From Symsagittifera roscoffensis (Eukaryota; Xenacoelomorpha; Acoela; Convolutidae), in NCBI RefSeq assembly GCF_963678635.1, contig NC_087065.1:31876784-31940783 (forward strand): 64,000 bases of DNA. The letters are read 5' to 3'. Of the stretch, positions 8,601-15,565 are shown piece by piece. The translations under genes and the position numbers were made by a program. Under the pieces are notes generated by a model. It saw only the letters and a list, made by a program, of their open reading frames with translations, had not been told where the DNA came from and ran no database searches. Numbering within the stretch: position 1 is the stretch's first letter; every line of letters begins with the position of its first letter.

Positions 8601-10801
8601 CACCTGAATTACTTACACGAAAAACAACAGTTGAAATACCCAAAAACATAAAATTCTACCTTGCAGAAAACGAAACATCACCCCGATTAGAATGCAAATA
8701 TGCAGTTAAAACTGATATTGAACAATCACAAATAAATAATTTACAACATTTCCCACTTTATTTAGATTGTCAAAATAATCATTATGAAGTTGATTTACTT
8801 GGAACATCAACTTTCAAACCAATCCCATATTCTCAATGGATAAAAAATAACACCCAACAAAAACGAACAAAACAACACCCGCCTAAAAAAGACCATTTTC
8901 CACTAATTGAAAAAGAAGATTTAACTGATAAAATAAATTTATCAGGACCACAAACAAATGATTCAAAATACACAATAAATCAAGTTTTTGACCTTCACGA
9001 CCCACTTGATACAATACCCTTATCTAAATTCGAAATTGAAAACATTTTTCTCCCCCCAACAGATACGATTACAATTTCAACACTGAAACAATATCAAAAT
9101 CTTGACCCGATAATTAGACAACTGAAATCATGGCACAAATATAAAACTAAACCTATCAAAGCAGATTCAACCATTCTAGGAAACAAAACACTCCTCCGAT
9201 ACTTTCGCAAATTTAACAACACAACAATTAACGAAAACACAGACCTTTTAGAGTATAACATGAATGAATCTACAGTTCCATGTCTCCCTATAAGTATGAT
9301 TCTTATAGCTTTTAATATTTCACATACACAAAATATTAAAGGACACTCTGGATCAGAAAAAACATATTCAAATTTTATACAAAATTTTTACTTCCCAAAT
9401 GCACCAATTTGGATAAAAGTACTATGCAATGATTGTATAGTATGTCAACTGAATAAACCTTACCCAAATCAAAAACAAATAGCACAAAAACAAGATTTTA
9501 AAGGACAAAGTTTGTACTTTAATCACCGTATCTCATTTGATACTAAAGGACCAATTTCACCCTCATCAGAAGGAAACTCCTACATTATGGTAATTGTTGA
9601 CGCATTTACACATTATGTAGCACTTAACCCAGTACCACATTGTAACGCTTATTACGCTTACACAACACTCTATGAACACTGGATAGCAAAATTCGGACTA
9701 CCAGAAATTTTAGTTACAGACAATGGTACAGAATTCATAAATAATGAAATAATAACACTATGTCATTTATACAACATTAAACACAAACCACGTACATCTC
9801 ATGCACCTTGGACAAACGGCTTAGTCGAAGGTATGAACCGTTCACTACAAGAATATCTTAGATGTATCATCAACGGAAATGATACAAAATATACCGAATG
9901 GTCAGCAGATGTAAAATTATTTCCCTTAGCATATAATTCACAAATTACGACAACTTTAGGAATGTCACCATACGAAATGGTTTTTAACCAAAAGCCACGC
10001 AAACCAATAATGTTTACAGCAAATTCACATAAAAACGCACAAGGTTATTGTCAACCAAATAAAGACTCAATTTGTTATAACCTACCTTTACATACACACG
10101 ATGAAGATCATTTTCATCACCCACAAATTCTTAAATTAGCCTCCGGTACACACACCGAATGGATTTTAAATAGAGATAAGAAACACAATGAAATTTATCA
10201 AAAAATAACGAAAAAGTTATTACAAAGACAAAACATAAATGAACAAATCAATTCACGCTTTACACCAGCTTCCGATTTAAAAATTGGAACATTTGTTTTA
10301 ATACCTAATTTTCATACTCAAAAAGGAATTTCTAAAAAATTACAACCCCTCCGAAAAGGACCCTACCAAATAATTGCAAAACCCACTGATGTCACATATA
10401 AAATTATCGACTCAAACAAAAAAGAAATCGTTCAACATCGAAACAACCTATTACCTTATTACCCAAAAGAATACGCACTCCGCGAATTAACTCAATTATA
10501 TTCTTTCACAGGATTAAAAATCATTCAAAATGAACCACATCTGAAAAACACAGAACAAAATGATAACCCCACCGAAAATCAAAACACAAAACCAACCGCA
10601 ACCAAAATCAATACACAAAACCATAAAGAATATCCAAAACAAAGAAAAAATAGAAAAATGACCGAACAAATAATACCCCAAGAAGAAATAGACAAATCTG
10701 AACATAGAAAAACAACAAGACTCCGAAATCAACCACGTAAAAACTACAAAATGTTCATCCCCCAATCTAAAATATTAAAAAAAGTAGAATTTAAAAAGTA
10801 A
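2579..10801 (+). CDS. gag-pol: Gag-Pol polyprotein, Ty3/gypsy type
   Basis: One uninterrupted 2740-aa frame. The long N-terminal gag has a Gln/Asn-rich stretch (about 500-560), a retrotransposon capsid-like domain (about 602-800), a CX2CX4HX4C zinc knuckle (C842-C855) and an Arg/Ser/Asn/Tyr-rich tail (about 910-1070). The aspartic protease has D1229-S-G-A and an IIG motif near 1310. Reverse transcriptase has its first Asp at 1674 and YLDD at 1737-1740. RNase H starts near D1886 (MCDAS) and ends with LPDTLSR. Integrase has an HHCC finger (H2249, H2256, C2286, C2289) and a DD35E core (D2321, D2381, E2417). A GPY motif lies at 2594. There is no frameshift or stop between gag and pol, so the ratio must be set another way. 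All catalytic residues are present, so it is probably functional. Confidence 0.97.
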   Translation: MSSTHTPGDETPDDDEIFPFIVDADTDRGQHIFCQNLLVNLFEPGISPCKTEFPDVKIKRQIIDHYLKDICNITQQYGIYSIEFTSPNHNNRTYTIQTDDLDLEFSKVFSEYIKSIQYQNSQRANSIFTNEVFAIIYSYISILENEIPITNVSPTETSKHLRVRHEITLLSSYLNIIKENFTKDDVSQHTKHDLQKILAWFIIDYFTHNIDLIAQARKNFRPQNSNDDTAITEQSDYVWDPEWSHPAFISFPQSISSQAIGTISYIRDYVRVIPLTIDATPLNYNTFLPDTQNNSLNSTVIHNENLNGTRNLTQQDIQTPSHFINEEIVHTTTTQQSISPIRPNLTTPRNTNPSQTQVTLQSTVKPSVAPKYSHMDYQTYRPMTIPSKTRKTFTRNNFADHNYNYTHPSKTNYQPQRNFNQYTKSRNWDNPMTQPNSINFQTNPPQDRSENYPFFQQNKNKKQTSYQMDYLSSDDDFLQPDIFAPNTQEYRRQGIQRTRTNHRNFSPQSIDAQHQQPIQQQNPINTQSFQPIQQQNPMTAHSYQASQMQNEIPLPYYLQQHEITRNQLSNFSQMPNAAESLQMTMNPYLMGGSSITSNKPLMVFTGTDPEYSVEDYLNAVTANLILNIGPEPINTPLHQNWIHRRTALIQTTLDGAAQKWFSVLPLEIKSNWKRFTQEFSKMFDSERNKQQQRVLCNEIRRLPNETIKQIAVRIETLVRKAYSLNTHDYKNTKMTEILMMTLTPQLRKIAIKKRASHPSSIREPDLDFRKLVDKLEQAEITMKLEETENLKLQYVNRIETTPTNINNIQESETDLVEKITEILNIYEKNPNFKGKPSFKKWCNYCRRYGHSISECRQKQQDSQNKPQKYKEPNKSFYQYMKKDQNLPNKNVYSNNSSGKPLPNNTSYTRNQSPYNSSYRGRSPERRNTQNSSQIHYNRPNSRNNYSRSNSNTQRFVSRSNSQSRNNYYPNNQSRNSSYNRNRNYSYNRNRSYSNNRNQNYPNNRSRNNSYNRSNYNRPNNNYQNRSRNNSQNRHPSYNNRYRNYSQSPHRNNNHYNNSNNRHRSSTPKHQRQINQVQANPETTSDPPGIDDTVTDTLQLNQINCTSSDSESDTENTLAINMIKVENDYESVIYEQPFPSHIYENQSEFLQDYYTTPINSTPTTQETNAKNTTEQPNQNVKTKCLNTNHIYQNIQKEQPKEKIWTIPFLLESPRNKEFQPPDLEIDFLIDSGAESNIINIPTWNEIKSLHPKLTPLETSSKLATAQGSTLINYGKIQLFLLPTRTMEQSKILNKPFKQIFHITDIKYNIIGIPFISKYIPTINILNSKILIKDKYTKTKETSLTFFQRLNKQPPFFSKFYPIYNQQRKHLKPLSGNIYNFSIKQVHQYDKEQNKQKFYMSDFEFKPIHKFFKITISSIKYLKNSNSDIISLHVYNNTPYQVTLPLGLLGYCETNATISPIHEKAYRVNNILQLLDICQSTILNEELSINNIISNENRNTDYFTKTPYFKPTFNISNYTEDQQKFLTMFNFQHSQITQDEFEKLAKQLIKYSSVYATSKFDVGKISSSLHLPLKPDAVFKKQRASKVPIHLHDKVNRLLDILEQYNIISPVNKEEQPKGNTFINPVIILAKGESLKIVLDARYLNSLIDESKCNWPIEPIQVILTKINGKYFTTADMNSAYNQMPLDEQSRRLTQFVIGNQQYEFNRLFYGISIGPAAFSAFMSKIFRPLILKKNAITYLDDVFMQSQTKDEMFKVLEKYHQILQNENLKAAPDKSHFFLTRVKFLGHNIERKTITPLKSRIDAIQKLQPPTNKKKIQEFLGMLNFLSKYVYKMQLYLRPFYNILRQQNNFEWNTEHQARFEEIKKLLTEQISNTIPDPDQPFYAMCDASNFGIGAALLQSHNGTNKMNLISANSRLFTQAELRLSTLMRECTAIIYTLTEYEFLILGSKHPTVLFTDHKPIIFLFTQKSNPNHRVYRFQLILMKFPKLHIVWTAGKNLALPDTLSRNTPPELLTRKTTVEIPKNIKFYLAENETSPRLECKYAVKTDIEQSQINNLQHFPLYLDCQNNHYEVDLLGTSTFKPIPYSQWIKNNTQQKRTKQHPPKKDHFPLIEKEDLTDKINLSGPQTNDSKYTINQVFDLHDPLDTIPLSKFEIENIFLPPTDTITISTLKQYQNLDPIIRQLKSWHKYKTKPIKADSTILGNKTLLRYFRKFNNTTINENTDLLEYNMNESTVPCLPISMILIAFNISHTQNIKGHSGSEKTYSNFIQNFYFPNAPIWIKVLCNDCIVCQLNKPYPNQKQIAQKQDFKGQSLYFNHRISFDTKGPISPSSEGNSYIMVIVDAFTHYVALNPVPHCNAYYAYTTLYEHWIAKFGLPEILVTDNGTEFINNEIITLCHLYNIKHKPRTSHAPWTNGLVEGMNRSLQEYLRCIINGNDTKYTEWSADVKLFPLAYNSQITTTLGMSPYEMVFNQKPRKPIMFTANSHKNAQGYCQPNKDSICYNLPLHTHDEDHFHHPQILKLASGTHTEWILNRDKKHNEIYQKITKKLLQRQNINEQINSRFTPASDLKIGTFVLIPNFHTQKGISKKLQPLRKGPYQIIAKPTDVTYKIIDSNKKEIVQHRNNLLPYYPKEYALRELTQLYSFTGLKIIQNEPHLKNTEQNDNPTENQNTKPTATKINTQNHKEYPKQRKNRKMTEQIIPQEEIDKSEHRKTTRLRNQPRKNYKMFIPQSKILKKVEFKK

Positions 10802-11401
10802 TTTTAAGATTTTATACTTCACAATCTTGAAACCTCCGTAACATTTTTCATTTCAATTTTTCAAAATAACATGCTCACAAGTACGCAATAATTCTAGTTC
10901 AAAATAGACCAATAGGATTCATCGAATCCGCCACTTTCTCTAACTCAAACTAAGATCAATTAGACGAATAATCTAGAACTCCAGGCACATCTCTAACTAT
11001 AACTTTACAACCTCCAGGTCAAAAATAAGCAAACCACTCCAACTTGACAGTTAAAATAAATATCACCATAATACCGTACCCCTCCCTTATCTAATAACCC
11101 AAAGATCAACAATATTTCCCCAACTCAGACCACGAATACCCCCAAAACAAATTTGATAACTTAGCCTAAAGTAACAAAATGAAGATTTTAATTAGCCTAA
11201 AGTATAAAAATCTCACCATACCCCGGATCATTTGACAAACAAAAATAAAGAAAAAGACGACCTCCCAGTCACCATGAAAATTGCCCCCAACAATTTTTTA
11301 CAAAACTCAACCCACTTGTCAAAAAACTAATAAATAATTCGACCACACTAGAAAATCGCCTCAAACAGCAAAAAATATTCGACCAAGAGATCATTTCTTA
11401 A
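10802..11401 (+). other. Spacer between pol and the downstream cassette
   Basis: 600 bases without a usable ORF. The region is similar in elements 2 (32936-33526) and 3 (62128-62699), including the blocks CTCCAGGCA and ACAACCTCCAGGTC and two TTAGCCTAAAGTA repeats. Conservation without coding potential suggests RNA signals such as a 3' splice site or ribosome entry. I cannot identify a specific one. Confidence 0.45.
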
Positions 11402-11632
11402 ATGCTCTTCTCTCAAACAGTTGCTCAAATACTTATAAATTTTAAACATTTTTTTTCAATACTTGAAGCCTTTATAATATTTCTTTTTGATATACTTGAA
11501 TATTTTCTAATAATCCTAATCATTTTTTGTAACATTTTTTTAATTTTCTACACAATACTCGAACTATTCCTCCAACTTTCCAAAACCCTTGAATATATCC
11601 ACAGGTACGATTTTAACAACTTGTCTAAATGA
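11402..11632 (+). CDS. Small membrane protein ORF A
   Basis: A 76-aa ORF rich in Ile, Leu and Phe, with one long hydrophobic region (about residues 18-57) that could cross the membrane once or twice. Its stop overlaps the next ATG (ATGA at 11629-11632). In element 3 the matching region and the next ORF form one continuous frame (61711-62127). Element 2 has the same arrangement with one nonsense codon. The split here reflects a one-base difference near 11612-11628. A conserved CACAG|GTACGA near its end (11601-11610) could be a splice donor. No family recognised. Confidence 0.55.
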   Translation: MLFSQTVAQILINFKHFFSILEAFIIFLFDILEYFLIILIIFCNIFLIFYTILELFLQLSKTLEYIHRYDFNNLSK

Positions 11633-11817
11633 TACGAACAATTTTCAGTAGAACTGATATTTTTTTATTGTTTGTAATTTTCATAACATTTTTATCATCC
11701 CTCATTTTGACAATATGTAAATGTATAAAGAAAGCAATCATCACATTTGCCCTAGCAACAATTTTTCTAATTATTTTTTTGGAAGAATATTATTATAAAC
11801 ATAAACCTTCCCACTAA
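11629..11817 (+). CDS. Small membrane protein ORF B
   Basis: A 62-aa ORF starts on the ATGA that ends ORF A. It has two strong hydrophobic segments (about residues 11-29 and 37-52) split by a Cys/Lys motif, CKCIKK. In elements 2 and 3 it is the C-terminal half of a single membrane protein of about 138 aa, so the A/B split may be a recent frameshift or an element-1 variant. The frame ends TAA, and the methionine-less ORF follows five bases later in another frame. It probably lies in an intracellular or plasma membrane; function unknown. Confidence 0.55.
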   Translation: MIRTIFSRTDIFLLFVIFITFLSSLILTICKCIKKAIITFALATIFLIIFLEEYYYKHKPSH

Positions 11818-11822
11818 AGTAA

Positions 11823-12959
11823 AAATTCAAAAATCCATCAAAAATTGCTACCCAACAGTCACAGAATCAGTCTTCACCGACATCATCCCAAGATAATCCA
11901 ACACCACCTTCCACTACTCAAAATCCTCAAACATCTACACGAATTTCTTTTCAAGACAATCCATACACTTTTGAAGAACGGCACGCTCGTTTATCTGAAC
12001 CACTAGAACCAGTTCAACGCCAAGCATCCCTAAGTGAACCAACATACAATCTTTACCCAACACTACCACAAGAACTAAGTAGAATACGAAACCTTAGTCA
12101 AAACCAAAACACAACAGAAATAAATAGACAAATTATACATCCTCGACGAAATAGAAATTTTCAAACTCCCCGAGTTCATTTTGATATACCTCAATCCCCA
12201 TCACAAACCACTCCAGAAAACACCACTGGTATCACACCAGAAACTCCTACACTTTTTTCACAACGAAGCACTTCAAGTCTACCTTCAGACTACTTAGGTT
12301 CAACACCAACATCTGAACAAGCACGAGAAAATCCTTTTAACCCCCCAAACCTAACATCACGACTGCCATATTGGACTACACATTCATTTACACAAGGTGA
12401 ACCAAATTTAGTCAATGACCCCATAGATATTTCTACGGATACAACAACATCCTCATCACTACCAGAAACATTATCACTACCATCAACACCATCAATAAGC
12501 CAATTTTCACCACCACCCTTTAACTTAAATTTTCCAAATAATCTCGACGCCAGATATCGAGAACAATCATCAATAAATATTCCTTTAAGACTAGATTGGA
12601 ATACATTCACAGCACCTCCACCATTATTTGGACAACATCAAGAAAGTAACCGCCTTCATAACTGGGCACTTAATAGATTACAATATCGCCAAGATATTCA
12701 TAACGATATCCGTGATCACAATATTCAAATACTCCAACAAAACAGTTTACAATTAAAGTTTGAAATCACAGTTAAGTTAAATAACATTACCCAACATCCC
12801 TACCCATTAAATCCACCTAACATAACAGCTCAATCACTACCACCACCGTTTATAACTACTGAAGTAATATATAAATACGACAGATACACCAAAAACACAA
12901 TTGGTTACATTACATTTTACAATCCATACTCAGGATTATCATACACATGTATATTCTAA
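11823..12959 (+). CDS. 378-codon ORF lacking any methionine, pre-env
   Basis: This frame is open from 11823 to a TAA at 12957-12959 and contains no ATG. The N-terminal two thirds are Pro/Ser/Thr/Gln-rich and look disordered. The last ~110 residues look folded and begin near NRLHNWALNRLQYRQDI. It is not noise: the same frame recurs in elements 2 and 3 with conserved protein sequence, and its end overlaps the env ATG by 13 bases in all copies. In elements 2 and 3 it follows the membrane ORF in the same frame after one TAG, so readthrough would give a membrane-anchored fusion. Here a one-base difference breaks that phase, so splicing onto an upstream ATG is the alternative. Family not recognised. 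Confidence 0.65.
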   Translation, partial: KFKNPSKIATQQSQNQSSPTSSQDNPTPPSTTQNPQTSTRISFQDNPYTFEERHARLSEPLEPVQRQASLSEPTYNLYPTLPQELSRIRNLSQNQNTTEINRQIIHPRRNRNFQTPRVHFDIPQSPSQTTPENTTGITPETPTLFSQRSTSSLPSDYLGSTPTSEQARENPFNPPNLTSRLPYWTTHSFTQGEPNLVNDPIDISTDTTTSSSLPETLSLPSTPSISQFSPPPFNLNFPNNLDARYREQSSINIPLRLDWNTFTAPPPLFGQHQESNRLHNWALNRLQYRQDIHNDIRDHNIQILQQNSLQLKFEITVKLNNITQHPYPLNPPNITAQSLPPPFITTEVIYKYDRYTKNTIGYITFYNPYSGLSYTCIF

Positions 12960-15565
12960 AATTATTAATTTTTCTCCAACTCCTTTTTCTAGTAACCTCA
13001 AATCAAAACATAAACCCTTCCCCTCGTACAGGACCACAAGATTTATTAGTAACACATTACGATTGCGAAGAAAATGAACAAAAAACACTACACAAATATG
13101 CAATAAATCAAGTATCACAATGTGAAACAGAACCACAAGCTATAGAAACCACAGATATAATAGCAACACTCTATTCAAAAGCCCGAGCAACAACAGTTAC
13201 AGGTTATAAATTCACAGCGACATTTTCCGAAAAGAAAGTACATTGTTCACAAGTCTCCAACGGCAACAAAAACCGACTTGACCATGAATCATTCTATCAA
13301 AGTAATATAGAACGTCTTTTACATCTCAATCCCGACGATTGTAAAAATGAATTACTTAGACTAAACATCACACAAAATAAAAATTCCCAAAGAAAATTAG
13401 TTAATTTTCAAGTTTTTTCAGACTCTGTACATCAATCACAACTTGAAAGACACCAAGGACATATAAAACTAGACGAAAAATACCCGTATAACGGCGCACA
13501 CGGACGATTAACCTATGACCTACATGATAAACATTGGATACCACACATTGGTATAAATAACCCATCAAACTGCAAAGCAGACACGAAAAATAAAGGATAC
13601 CAAGAAATAATGTTTTTCGATTGGAAAATACAACTCGAAAAAATACAACTCACACGAGATTTATCTGATAATACAATGATCTGTCAAGGAATCCGACTAC
13701 CTTGTAAAAATGATCAAGGATATTGCGACCCTACAACAAGAACACAAGCAACAATTGTTTGGTTCCCCGAAGATACATGTACAACATTTCAAGTAGCAAA
13801 AATACACGCTCGTATGATAAAATTTCACGAAAAATATTTTATACAATCAATTCCATATGAACAAGTCCATCCATCACGCAAACTAAGTTCCGATTTTAGA
13901 AACATAGACAATATAGAAAATAAATTGACACGTTTTCAAATATATCAAGAAACAGAACTTGCATGTAAATACAGGAATCCACTTCACAGAACACAATACT
14001 CTGAAATATTAGTTGAATACGAAAAAGGATTCGACATGACCACTGGAAAAGTAAAAATCGACCCATATGCCACAGGTCATCCTCTAAACGAAGGAACATC
14101 CTATATACCAGTTAATTTTGAAAAAAGCAACGGACAACCTGGTGGACATCTAAAACCTTATGACACCAGAAGCACACGCTTACAAGAATTATCACTAATG
14201 AATACTACATATTTCGGTAATATCCACTATGATATTCATTTGGATATGAAACTAGACTATACAATTAGCCGCATTTTTCAAGAAATGTCACTCTCCGAAT
14301 TAGAAACACTACACCAACTATGCGAATTAGAACGAACACAAATATTACAATCACTTGCACTAGCAGTATTAAAAATACCCTACGCAGGATACTTATTATC
14401 AGGAAATAGATCAAATTTTTTAGACTATGAAGGAAACATCTTATGGTTTTATACTTGTACTAAAAAAGTATCACCACTATACGTTTTTGAAGATAAACGA
14501 TGTTATAAAAGAATCCCTATCTTTTATAAGAATAAAGTACATTTCGTGGATACACTTTCACGAAGAACCTATTTCTGGGATACCGCAGTCCCATGTGGAT
14601 CAGAGAACAGCCACAATGTAGTACAACTAAACCCTGATGAAAATAAATATTATCTTCTCACTCCATATCCCACATTAATGCAATCACTCAAAAAATTTTC
14701 ACCAGAAAGCATTCGCGCTATTGCTCGAAACCCAAATATAGATTTACAATCAATAGGAATCTATTCAAAATCAGATATTCAACATCACATTAGAACACAA
14801 CAATTCCAAGAATTATTAACACAAATGGACACTATACAAAGACAATCAATAGACCAAAACTTACGCAAACTTGCAGAAACCGCAGGATTTGCCGATATCT
14901 ACACGCAAGACTATAGCGGATATTTTAAAGACATTAAAGATTATATATATCTAAACGGCGAAAAATACCGTCCCCAAGATATATCACCAATCAACATTTT
15001 TAGCTTTGTTACACTCAAGAATGAAATCCTTGATTTTCTAGGATGGCCCTACTACATCTTAGAAAAATTGACTATTTTATACGCAATGTTTAACTTTATT
15101 GGATTTCTTTTCTCACTCTTAAAAGGAATCTACAATACATGTGCTATACACACACAAGTAAACAGACAAGCAAGCGTAGCACGCATACTCTTTGCAGGAT
15201 TTTTTGGAATCTTTTCTACATCTATAAACAAAATTCTTTTAGACGCACAAATAAAAGAATATAACACAAAAATAACAACACGACAAAATACATACGACGA
15301 AGAACATAACAATGTCGACACACAGCCAACGGCACCACAATTACCACCCCTACCAAATAACCATCCACTATCCCTAGTCCCACGAAATTTTCGAAATTTA
15401 GCAATCACACATAATCCAAATTTTCGACTCAATACATCACAAAGTCCCGTCCAACATATAATGACACACCAGTCACAAGATGATAATACTTATGAACAAA
15501 TTATTGAACAACCCCATACCACCGCTTTTCAGTCTCAAAATAATCATTTTTTTAGCCCACGATGA
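12947..15565 (+). CDS. env: Envelope-like membrane glycoprotein
   Basis: An 872-aa protein with an N-terminal signal peptide (about residues 1-18), a long Cys-rich ectodomain with several Asn-X-Ser/Thr sites, and a hydrophobic anchor (about 705-730). A second hydrophobic stretch follows (about 745-765), then a Pro/Gln-rich tail of about 105 residues. Position after pol and this topology are those of a retroelement envelope, which in gypsy-like viruses mediates particle entry. I do not see a clear furin site or fusion peptide, and the glycoprotein family is not certain. The ATG lies inside the end of the methionine-less ORF (13-base overlap) and the TGA overlaps the next ATG (ATGA), so translation may be coupled. 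The frame is intact here but broken in elements 2 and 3. Confidence 0.8.
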   Translation: MYILKLLIFLQLLFLVTSNQNINPSPRTGPQDLLVTHYDCEENEQKTLHKYAINQVSQCETEPQAIETTDIIATLYSKARATTVTGYKFTATFSEKKVHCSQVSNGNKNRLDHESFYQSNIERLLHLNPDDCKNELLRLNITQNKNSQRKLVNFQVFSDSVHQSQLERHQGHIKLDEKYPYNGAHGRLTYDLHDKHWIPHIGINNPSNCKADTKNKGYQEIMFFDWKIQLEKIQLTRDLSDNTMICQGIRLPCKNDQGYCDPTTRTQATIVWFPEDTCTTFQVAKIHARMIKFHEKYFIQSIPYEQVHPSRKLSSDFRNIDNIENKLTRFQIYQETELACKYRNPLHRTQYSEILVEYEKGFDMTTGKVKIDPYATGHPLNEGTSYIPVNFEKSNGQPGGHLKPYDTRSTRLQELSLMNTTYFGNIHYDIHLDMKLDYTISRIFQEMSLSELETLHQLCELERTQILQSLALAVLKIPYAGYLLSGNRSNFLDYEGNILWFYTCTKKVSPLYVFEDKRCYKRIPIFYKNKVHFVDTLSRRTYFWDTAVPCGSENSHNVVQLNPDENKYYLLTPYPTLMQSLKKFSPESIRAIARNPNIDLQSIGIYSKSDIQHHIRTQQFQELLTQMDTIQRQSIDQNLRKLAETAGFADIYTQDYSGYFKDIKDYIYLNGEKYRPQDISPINIFSFVTLKNEILDFLGWPYYILEKLTILYAMFNFIGFLFSLLKGIYNTCAIHTQVNRQASVARILFAGFFGIFSTSINKILLDAQIKEYNTKITTRQNTYDEEHNNVDTQPTAPQLPPLPNNHPLSLVPRNFRNLAITHNPNFRLNTSQSPVQHIMTHQSQDDNTYEQIIEQPHTTAFQSQNNHFFSPR

